A stretch of DNA of 5,059 nucleotides from NCBI GenBank assembly GCA_900313465.1, contig OMRU01000071.1, positions 1 to 5,059 on the forward strand. The letters are read 5' to 3'. This DNA is from an uncultured Clostridia bacterium. Lineage in GTDB: Bacteria > Bacillota_I > Bacilli_A > RFN20 > CAG-288. Shown here piece by piece: positions 1-5,059 of the stretch. The translations under genes and the position numbers were made by a program. The notes beneath the pieces are model-generated. The model saw nothing but the letters and a program-made list of their open reading frames with translations, ran no database searches and was not told the origin of the DNA. The first letter of the stretch is position 1; every line of letters starts with the position of its first letter.

Positions 1-382
1 TAAAGACATCATGGAATTTGTAAACCAGTATGACACGATAGTCGGTGAAAAAGGTGCTACCTTATCTGGTGGTCAAAGACAAAGAGTCTCTATTGCCAGA
101 GCCATCTATAAAGATCCTTCCATGCTCATTTTGGATGATTCTTTAAGTGCCGTAGATGCTGATACCGAAAAATCGATTCTAAGCAACATCAAGTCCCGTG
201 AAAAGAAACTAACGACCTTTATCATCGCACATCGCATCTCTGCGATTGAGACTTGTGATCTGATTTTAGTTTTGGATAACGGTCAACTTGTCGGTCAAGG
301 TAAGCATGATGAGTTATATCAGTCATGTGCTCTTTATCATGACCTATGTGAATTGCAAAAATTAGAAAAGGAGGTCAACTAG
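1..382 (+). CDS. ABC exporter half-transporter, C-terminal fragment (degenerate-site, BmrC/LmrC-like subunit)
   Basis: This is the 3' end of an ABC exporter subunit cut by the left edge. The frame is open from base 2, so the ATG at 11 is an internal Met and not the start. The visible part is the second half of the nucleotide-binding domain. Counting from the Met at base 11, it has an X-loop VGEKG (11-15), a canonical signature LSGGQ (18-22), Walker B LILDD (39-43), a D-loop SAVDAD (46-51) and the switch His (H74). The residue after the Walker B Asp is Asp43 in place of the catalytic Glu. In the established heterodimeric exporters (BmrCD, LmrCD, TM287/288) this marks the subunit whose own ATP site is degenerate and whose LSGGQ completes the active site of its partner. 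The partner gene follows after 4 nt. The protein should sit in the cytoplasmic membrane. The substrate cannot be read from this fragment, and the membrane domain and Walker A lie outside the window. Confidence 0.93.
   Translation, partial: KDIMEFVNQYDTIVGEKGATLSGGQRQRVSIARAIYKDPSMLILDDSLSAVDADTEKSILSNIKSREKKLTTFIIAHRISAIETCDLILVLDNGQLVGQGKHDELYQSCALYHDLCELQKLEKEVN
368..375 (+). promoter_or_regulatory. Strong Shine-Dalgarno site for the second ABC gene
   Basis: AAGGAGGT lies inside the last codons of the first ABC gene, 11 nt before the ATG at 387. It is a near-perfect match to the anti-SD sequence. It supports 387 as the start and suggests the two subunits are translated in step. Confidence 0.85.
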
Positions 383-386
383 TTTT

Positions 387-2222
387 ATGGAAAACGAAGA
401 AATTGAATTAAAACAGTACTCCTTGAAGGATGCTTCTATCCTGAAACGTCTTTTGTTCTACATCAAACCGTACATGAAATGGTTTATTGCCATCATCCTT
501 CTTGATGTCTTTGTCAACGCTGCCTTCAACATGGATCCTCTTATCGTTCGTTTCATGATCGATAATTTAACGGCTGCTAGTAGTGGCGTAATGGATAAAC
601 AAGAAGCCTTCAATGCTTTGATTATCATGGTCATTGTGGATGTTGGACTTTGGGTCTTTGCCGGTGTTGGTGGCTTTTATGTCAACTTGTCGCTTAAGAA
701 GATTGGTCAGAAAGTCGTCAAGGATATGAGAGATGATCTCTTCAAACATGTCTTATCCTTGTCCCTTGCCGACTTAAGAAAACTCAAAATCGGTTCCTAT
801 GTCACTCGTATCACCAATGATACTCAGAACATCTCCATGCTCTTTAGCGACATCGCTCCTCAGGTCTTAAGAGCCGTCTTATCTCTTACCATCATCATGG
901 TCACCACCTTTGCTTCTACCGGTTTCTATGGCTTTATCTTCTTATCCTACATGCCGATTGTCTTCGTCCTATCTTTCTTCTTTAACAGACAATCCCGTAA
1001 GTTCTACCGTGCAGAAAAGAAATGTGTCTCGGAGATGAATTCCTTCTTAAGCGAAGCCTTCCAGGGTGTTAAGGTCACCAAGACCTATAACCGAGAAGAC
1101 AAGAAACAAAAGGAATTCTACGAGAAAAACAACAATATCCGTACCGCCTTTGTCAAATCTCAGAACTTATTTGCCTTCTATTATCCCTTCATGTATCTGC
1201 TTCAGATATCTTGTGTCCTGATTCTTTTTGCCACCATCATTCCAAATATCGATGGAACGATTATCACCATCGGTATCTTCCAGATGCTCTTCCAGTATTC
1301 CACCCAGTTCTTCCAGCCGATTCAGACCATCACCCAATTGATGAACATGCTCCAGCAGACCATCTCTAGTGCCGAACGTATCATCGTCGTGGAAAACGAA
1401 AAAGAAGAGAGCCAAAGCAACCCTGAAGAACTACTTGATGTCCCATCCTTCAAAGGTAAGATTGAATTCCGTCATGTCTATTTCGCCTATGAGAAAGAAG
1501 ACTATGTCTTAAAAGATATCTCCTTTGTCATCAATCCAGGTGAGACAGCCGCCTTTGTCGGCGCCACCGGTGCTGGTAAATCCACCATCATCTCTTTGAT
1601 TTCTCGCACCTATGAAATCAATTCCGGTGAAATTTTAATCGATGATATTCCATTACAGAAATATTCTCTGAAGTGTCTTAGACGCAACATCGGTATGATG
1701 TTACAGGATGTCTTCATCTTCTCGGGAAACATCAAGGATAATGTCTCTTTAGGAAATGAAGAAGTCAAGGATGAAGAAATCATCAGCGCATGTGAATATG
1801 TCGGCGCAGACCACTTCATCAAGCAGCTTCCAAACGGCTATGAGACGAAAGTCTCCGAACGCGGTGAAAACTTCTCCGCTGGTCAAAGACAGTTGATCTC
1901 TTTTGCTAGAACCATCGTCTATCATCCTTCTCTTGTCTTACTTGATGAAGCGACAGCCAACATCGATACAGAGACCGAAAATATCATCCAGTCTTCCTTA
2001 GAGAAGATGAGAAGCATCGGTACGATGATCATCGTCGCCCATCGACTTTCCACCATCAAGAACGCCAATGTCATCTTTGTGGTCAACAAAGGTAGAATTA
2101 TTGAGCATGGCAATCATCAAGAACTTCTCAAATTAAAAGGAAACTACTATAATTTATATCGATTGCAGAATATGGAGAAAAATCTCGGAAACAATAAGGA
2201 GTCTACTTATGAGAACGATTAA
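387..2222 (+). CDS. ABC exporter half-transporter, permease plus ATPase (catalytic-site, BmrD/LmrD-like subunit)
   Basis: A complete 611-residue ABC exporter half, a normal length for a subunit with one membrane domain fused to one ATPase domain. About six hydrophobic segments are visible, near residues 27-48, 76-100, 155-177, 179-199, 261-285 and 291-315. The nucleotide-binding domain spans about 358-600. It has an A-loop Tyr (about 368), Walker A GATGAGKS (392-399), Q-loop Q440, X-loop VSERG (489-493), signature FSAGQ (496-500), Walker B LVLLDE (516-521) with catalytic E521, a D-loop (524-529) and switch His H552. The signature departs from LSGGQ while Walker B is intact, the mirror image of the upstream subunit. 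The pair should therefore form a heterodimer with one hydrolytic and one degenerate ATP site. Known relatives export drugs, lipids or peptides, but the substrate here is unknown. No signal peptide is expected. The start is set by a strong RBS, and the 3' end overlaps cysS by 14 nt. Confidence 0.95.
   Translation: MENEEIELKQYSLKDASILKRLLFYIKPYMKWFIAIILLDVFVNAAFNMDPLIVRFMIDNLTAASSGVMDKQEAFNALIIMVIVDVGLWVFAGVGGFYVNLSLKKIGQKVVKDMRDDLFKHVLSLSLADLRKLKIGSYVTRITNDTQNISMLFSDIAPQVLRAVLSLTIIMVTTFASTGFYGFIFLSYMPIVFVLSFFFNRQSRKFYRAEKKCVSEMNSFLSEAFQGVKVTKTYNREDKKQKEFYEKNNNIRTAFVKSQNLFAFYYPFMYLLQISCVLILFATIIPNIDGTIITIGIFQMLFQYSTQFFQPIQTITQLMNMLQQTISSAERIIVVENEKEESQSNPEELLDVPSFKGKIEFRHVYFAYEKEDYVLKDISFVINPGETAAFVGATGAGKSTIISLISRTYEINSGEILIDDIPLQKYSLKCLRRNIGMMLQDVFIFSGNIKDNVSLGNEEVKDEEIISACEYVGADHFIKQLPNGYETKVSERGENFSAGQRQLISFARTIVYHPSLVLLDEATANIDTETENIIQSSLEKMRSIGTMIIVAHRLSTIKNANVIFVVNKGRIIEHGNHQELLKLKGNYYNLYRLQNMEKNLGNNKESTYEND
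2196..2201 (+). promoter_or_regulatory. Shine-Dalgarno site for cysS inside the ABC gene
   Basis: AAGGAG sits 7 nt before the ATG at 2209, within the last codons of the upstream ABC gene. It fixes the cysS start. Because the ABC stop codon lies downstream of this start, ribosomes finishing the ABC gene pass directly over it, which favours translational coupling. Confidence 0.85.
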
Positions 2223-3552
2223 ACTTTATGATACTTACCAAGGTAAGTTAAGAGAATTTGTACCTATCGATGAAAAAGAAGTCGACATCTACTATTGTGG
2301 TCCGACCGTCTATAACTATGTTCATTTAGGTAACTTCCGTCCTACCATCACTTTTGATTTGTTGACCCGTTTTTTGAAAGCCGAAGGTTTTGATGTCAAA
2401 TGTGTCTCCAACTACACCGATATCGATGATAAGATCATCAAACAGGCCAAGGTGGAAAACAAGAGTGAAAAAGAACTCTCTGAGTTCTATATCAACGCTT
2501 ATGAAGAATGCTTAAATAAACTCAATGTCCTTCCTTTGTACAACCATCCAAAAGCCAGCGAATACATCGACAAGATGGCTGACTTCATCAAGGACTTAGA
2601 AGATAACGGCACTGCCTACCAGGGTGGAGATGATATCTATTTTTCCGTGGATAGCGATCCAAAATATGGTACCTTATCCAAACAGAAGATCGATGATTTA
2701 GTCTCCGGTGCAAGAATCGATGTCAACACCAACAAAAAGAATCCTTTGGACTTCGCTTTATGGAAACTCACCGATGATGATGGCATCAAGTTTGATACCT
2801 CTGTCGGTAGAGGTAGACCAGGCTGGCACACCGAATGTGTCGTCATGGTCAACAATGTCTTCAAGAAACCTTTGATCGATATTCATGGTGGCGGATTTGA
2901 TTTGAAGTTCCCACATCACGAAAATGAAATCGCTCAATCTGAAGCCCACAATCACACTCAGCTTGCCAACTACTGGATGCACTGTGGCTTTCTTCTTACC
3001 GATGGCGTAAAGATGTCCAAGTCTCTTGGTAACTCTATCTTAGCTAAGGATGTCTTACAAAGACATTCCGGTAATGCCATCCGTCTCTTCTTCCAGACCA
3101 CCCATTATCGCGCTCCCGTCAACTACACCGAAGAAAATCTCACCGCCATGGACAAGTTAGCAAACAAGTATGAATCTTGTCTTAAGAGAGCCAGTGTCAC
3201 CTTGCAGTTAAGCAATATTCCCGCTGGCAAGCGTATCGATGCCGACTATGAAGAATATATGAACGCTCTTGCTAACGACCTCAATGTCGCCAACGCTTTA
3301 TCCGTTATCGATAGAGAAGTCAAGGAAATCAACTCTCTTTCCATCAAGAAAGATGCTGATATGTCTCGCTTAGCTGATTTATTCAGCACCATCAGCGTAT
3401 TATTCGATATCCTCGGTCTGAAGTTTACTCTTCCTGTTATCGATGATGAAGCAAGAAAACTCATTGCTGATTTCAACACGGCAAGAGAAAACAAGGACTA
3501 TGCCAAGTCTGATGAATTAAGACCGTTATTGATGGAAAAAGGATTGCTTTAA
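2209..3552 (+). CDS. cysS: Cysteinyl-tRNA synthetase
   Basis: A class I aminoacyl-tRNA synthetase that attaches cysteine to tRNA-Cys in the cytoplasm, using ATP. The N-terminal catalytic core has the family block YYCGPTVYNYVHLGN, with the HIGH-type motif as HLGN (39-42) and the second ATP-binding motif KMSKS (268-272). The zinc site that selects cysteine is complete: C30, C210 (in GWHTEC), H236 and E240 (in PHHENE), matching the E. coli ligands Cys28, Cys209, His234 and Glu238. The helical region near 346-365 carries NDLNVANA, equivalent to the usual DDFNTANA. At 447 residues it is slightly short: it stops after ..LLMEKGLL, where relatives continue for about 13 more residues with an EDTxxGTxW-type tail. 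Neither alternative frame downstream encodes that tail. The gene overlaps the ABC exporter gene by 14 nt and is followed after 3 nt by an unknown gene. There is no room for a T-box leader directly upstream. Confidence 0.98.
   Translation: MRTIKLYDTYQGKLREFVPIDEKEVDIYYCGPTVYNYVHLGNFRPTITFDLLTRFLKAEGFDVKCVSNYTDIDDKIIKQAKVENKSEKELSEFYINAYEECLNKLNVLPLYNHPKASEYIDKMADFIKDLEDNGTAYQGGDDIYFSVDSDPKYGTLSKQKIDDLVSGARIDVNTNKKNPLDFALWKLTDDDGIKFDTSVGRGRPGWHTECVVMVNNVFKKPLIDIHGGGFDLKFPHHENEIAQSEAHNHTQLANYWMHCGFLLTDGVKMSKSLGNSILAKDVLQRHSGNAIRLFFQTTHYRAPVNYTEENLTAMDKLANKYESCLKRASVTLQLSNIPAGKRIDADYEEYMNALANDLNVANALSVIDREVKEINSLSIKKDADMSRLADLFSTISVLFDILGLKFTLPVIDDEARKLIADFNTARENKDYAKSDELRPLLMEKGLL
3536..3543 (+). 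promoter_or_regulatory. Weak Shine-Dalgarno site for the unknown downstream gene
   Basis: AAAAAGGA within the last cysS codons lies 12 nt before the ATG at 3556. It is a poorer match and a longer spacing than the other ribosome binding sites in the window. Translation may depend mainly on reinitiation by ribosomes stopping at the cysS TAA (3550-3552). Confidence 0.5.
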
Positions 3553-3555
3553 TCT

Positions 3556-4044
3556 ATGAATACAAATCCCCAGGAACAAGTGAAAGTTTTGCGCAGCGAA
3601 CTTTCCCGATACCATAAATATAAGGATGTCATCGATCATTTCCTTTTGACCATCTATCATGATCCTTTCATCACTTCCAAGTATCCCACTTTGACGGTAT
3701 TTATGTTTGACAAGACCAATTCCATCCTCGATGAAGATAAATTCACCGGCTCATTGGTCGTCGATTTCCGTATCCAGTGGTTGCTCAATGATGAAGCCGA
3801 TGAAGATGGCTATGGAGCCTTAGCCAACTTTGAAGACACCCACTATATCCAGGTTCACCTCTATTTGTATTTCAAATCTACAAGGCCACATATTCCTGCC
3901 ACTTTGGCAAAATTCGAATCTATCTCTAGCAAAGATAATGAAACGCTTCTTTCCAACGTCAGAGAGTTTACTTTGCAAATGGATAATATGGTCTCTGATG
4001 AAATCTATCTCGGCCACGCCATTGCCTATAACGATGTCATGTAA
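3556..4044 (+). CDS. Hypothetical acidic cytoplasmic protein, 162 residues
   Basis: I do not recognise this protein. It begins 3 nt after the cysS stop and ends inside the terminator, and its codon use matches its neighbours, so it looks like a genuine operon gene. It has no signal peptide, membrane segment or Cys residue. It is acidic, with about 25 Asp/Glu against 14 Lys/Arg, including a cluster NDEADEDGYG (78-87). The first 35 residues look helical. Residues 46-75 and about 96-108 alternate hydrophobic and polar residues like beta strands (for example TVFMFD and HYIQVHLYLYF), suggesting a small alpha/beta fold. The C-terminal part (about 129-162) looks helical. In many Bacillota the gene after cysS is mrnC (Mini-RNase III), but I see no resemblance to that family. 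The role is unknown. The start at 3556 is the best-placed ATG, although its RBS is weak. Confidence 0.8.
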   Translation: MNTNPQEQVKVLRSELSRYHKYKDVIDHFLLTIYHDPFITSKYPTLTVFMFDKTNSILDEDKFTGSLVVDFRIQWLLNDEADEDGYGALANFEDTHYIQVHLYLYFKSTRPHIPATLAKFESISSKDNETLLSNVREFTLQMDNMVSDEIYLGHAIAYNDVM

Positions 4045-4069
4045 GCCCATTTTATGGGCTTTTTTCTTT
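4043..4069 (+). terminator. Intrinsic (Rho-independent) terminator
   Basis: An 8-bp perfect hairpin, AAGCCCAT (4043-4050), loop TTT (4051-4053) and ATGGGCTT (4054-4061), runs into TTTTTTCTTT (4060-4069). The first two stem bases are the last two bases of the TAA stop of the preceding gene. There is no T-run on the other side, so it ends plus-strand transcription only. It closes the ABC-cysS-unknown unit and separates it from glf. Confidence 0.93.
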
Positions 4070-4082
4070 GGTTTAAAAGGCT

Positions 4083-4088
4083 TATAAT
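4083..4088 (+). promoter_or_regulatory. Probable -10 box of the glf promoter
   Basis: A perfect TATAAT lies 31 nt before the glf ATG, just downstream of a strong terminator where a new promoter is expected. With a 17-bp spacer the -35 hexamer would be 4060-4065, which is the terminator T-tract TTTTTT and a poor match to TTGACA. There is no TGn extended -10. The transcript would start near 4094-4096 and have a short leader of about 25 nt. Confidence 0.6.
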
Positions 4089-4103
4089 AAATTAGTTCGT
4101 TCT

Positions 4104-4109
4104 AAGGAG
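4104..4109 (+). promoter_or_regulatory. Shine-Dalgarno site for glf
   Basis: AAGGAG lies 9 nt before the ATG at 4119. It is strong and well spaced, and it fixes the glf start. Confidence 0.85.
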
Positions 4110-4118
4110 AAAAAAATC

Positions 4119-5059
4119 ATGTACGATTATTTAATTGTCGGTGCCGGTCTTTTTGGCGCAACCTTTGCTAACCTTGCCCACAAGAAAGGCTTGAAGGTTC
4201 TTGTCATCGATAAGAAGGATTGCGTTGCCGGTGCGATCAGAAGTGAAAGAAAAGATAACATTGATGTTCATCTTTATGGCCCACACATCTTCCATACTTC
4301 CTATAAGGATGTCTGGGACTATTTTTGCCAGTTCACGGAGATGAACAACTTCGTCAACGAGCCTCTTGCCTTATACAAGGGTAAACTCTATCACATGCCA
4401 TTCAACATGAATACCTTCAACGCCTTATGGGGTGTGGTCACTCCTGCTGAAGCCATGGCTAAAATCGAAGAACAGAAGAAGGAAATGGAAGGAAAAGAAC
4501 CTGCCAACCTTGAAGAACAGGCTATCTCATTAGTCGGCAGAGACGTCTTTGAAGCCTTGGTCAAAGGCTATACCGAAAAGCAGTGGGGAAGAGACTGCAA
4601 AAATCTTCCTGCTTCCATCATCAAGCGTCTTCCTGTCCGTTTCAATTACAACAACAACTATTTCAATGATCGTTATCAGGGTATCCCAGTCGATGGCTAT
4701 ACCGCCGTCATTGAAAGAATGCTTGAAGGTGTCGAAGTCAAGTTAGGTGTCGACTATCTCGATAACAAGGATGAATATAGAAAGATGGCAAAACGTGTCA
4801 TCTACACTGGTGAAATCGATAAGTATTTCGCTTTCCAGCTCGGCCATCTTCAGTATAGAACCCTTCGTTTTGAAACCGAGAGACTAGAGATGGAGAACTA
4901 TCAGGGTAACGCTGTTATCAACTATACCGAAAGAGAAGTCCCATGGACAAGAATTGCCGAGCACAAGTGGTTCAATTACCGCCAGTCTCCTGTCACCTAT
5001 ATCACCAAGGAATATCCAAAGGAATTCGAGGAAGGTGATGATCCATTCTATGCCATCAA
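4119..5059 (+). CDS. glf: UDP-galactopyranose mutase, N-terminal 313 residues (cut by right edge)
   Basis: A cytoplasmic FAD enzyme that converts UDP-galactopyranose to UDP-galactofuranose, the donor for galactofuranose in surface polysaccharides. The frame is open from 4119 to the window end. The 313 visible residues are most of a protein usually about 370-390 long. It begins with a Rossmann dinucleotide-binding motif VGAGLFG (7-13). Family blocks follow: YGPHIFHTS (53-61), MPFNMNTFNALWGV (93-106), NLEEQAISLVG (130-140), GYTEKQWGR (150-158) with the conserved Trp156, IKRLPVRF (168-175) with the substrate-contacting Arg174, NDRYQGIP (183-190) with Tyr186, LRFETE (249-254), YQGNAVINYT (261-270) and TRIAEHK (277-283). 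Oddities are AGA at 37-39 where the family has GGN next to the FAD, and YTGEID (229-234) where YTGPID is usual. It has its own promoter and RBS after a terminator, so it probably starts a separate unit, perhaps for surface glycan synthesis, but the following genes are not visible. Confidence 0.96.
   Translation, partial: MYDYLIVGAGLFGATFANLAHKKGLKVLVIDKKDCVAGAIRSERKDNIDVHLYGPHIFHTSYKDVWDYFCQFTEMNNFVNEPLALYKGKLYHMPFNMNTFNALWGVVTPAEAMAKIEEQKKEMEGKEPANLEEQAISLVGRDVFEALVKGYTEKQWGRDCKNLPASIIKRLPVRFNYNNNYFNDRYQGIPVDGYTAVIERMLEGVEVKLGVDYLDNKDEYRKMAKRVIYTGEIDKYFAFQLGHLQYRTLRFETERLEMENYQGNAVINYTEREVPWTRIAEHKWFNYRQSPVTYITKEYPKEFEEGDDPFYAI

Noticed and set aside
567..749. Open reading frame on the minus strand inside the second ABC gene; similar ones at 1167-1415, 1610-1822 and 1922-2113
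   Set aside because: They lie opposite a clearly conserved ABC gene, have no RBS or recognisable domain, and are explained as shadows of its codon pattern.
1..2222. CydDC-type cysteine/glutathione exporter, suggested by the neighbouring cysS
   Set aside because: The asymmetric Walker B and signature pattern fits BmrCD/LmrCD-type exporters better, and I see no CydDC-specific feature. The position next to cysS alone is not enough.
2637..3494. Minus-strand open frames opposite cysS (2637-2864, 2758-2982, 3246-3494)
   Set aside because: They overlap a complete, conserved tRNA synthetase gene and overlap each other, with no RBS or family resemblance.
3541..3640. Possible frameshift at the end of cysS hiding the missing C-terminal tail
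   Set aside because: I read both other frames past 3541. One gives IALIYEYKSPG and the other stops quickly. Neither contains the EDTxxGTxW pattern.
4043..4069. Bidirectional terminator
   Set aside because: There is no T-run on the minus-strand side of the hairpin and no convergent gene, so only plus-strand termination is supported.
3820..4087. Open frames 3820-4050 (minus) and 3830-4087 (plus, shifted) over the unknown gene
   Set aside because: The 3556-4044 frame has operon spacing, ends exactly at the terminator and shows neighbour-like codon use. The plus-strand alternative would run through the terminator hairpin and U-tract, which is implausible for a coding sequence.
4549..4746. Shifted plus-strand open frame of 65 codons inside glf
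   Set aside because: It lies entirely within the conserved Glf reading frame and has low-complexity Ser/Ile/Thr content typical of an out-of-frame read.
1..5059. Mobile element, CRISPR array, tRNA or riboswitch
   Set aside because: I found no inverted terminal repeats, transposase, repeat-spacer pattern or tRNA-like fold. Intergenic space is limited to 4 nt, 3 nt and about 74 nt.

Overview
The window is a compact, plus-strand-only stretch of bacterial chromosome with five protein genes and almost no non-coding DNA. It suggests a low-to-moderate GC member of the Bacillota (Firmicutes). The evidence is strong AAGGAG/AAGGAGG Shine-Dalgarno sites, TTA/CTT and AGA codons alongside ATC/GTC/ACC/TTC, TAA or TAG stops, and protein sequences closest to Bacillota families. 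An Erysipelotrichia-like host is a guess from sequence style only. TGA is not used as a sense codon in any of the genes read here, so the code looks standard.

Positions 1-4069 look like one transcription unit. It begins inside an ABC exporter half-transporter (C-terminal 126 residues visible). After 4 nt comes a complete second half-transporter (387-2222). The two ATPase domains are complementary. The first has a canonical LSGGQ signature but an Asp where the catalytic Walker B Glu should be. The second has a canonical Walker B Glu but an altered FSAGQ signature. This is the hallmark of heterodimeric exporters of the BmrC/BmrD, LmrC/LmrD and TM287/288 type, with one working and one degenerate ATP site.

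The cysteinyl-tRNA synthetase gene cysS (2209-3552) starts inside the end of the second ABC gene with a 14-nt overlap. Three nt after cysS comes a small acidic protein that I do not recognise (3556-4044). Its stop codon is built into a strong intrinsic terminator (4043-4069) that closes the unit.

A short gap (4070-4118) with a perfect TATAAT -10 box and a good RBS leads into glf, UDP-galactopyranose mutase, which runs off the right edge. It probably opens a separate cell-surface polysaccharide transcription unit supplying UDP-galactofuranose.

I see no mobile element, CRISPR array, tRNA, rRNA or repeat family, and no convincing new system. The points most worth a second look are the missing C-terminal tail of CysRS, the unidentified 162-residue protein, the coupling of cysS to an exporter, and substitutions at conserved positions of the glf product.
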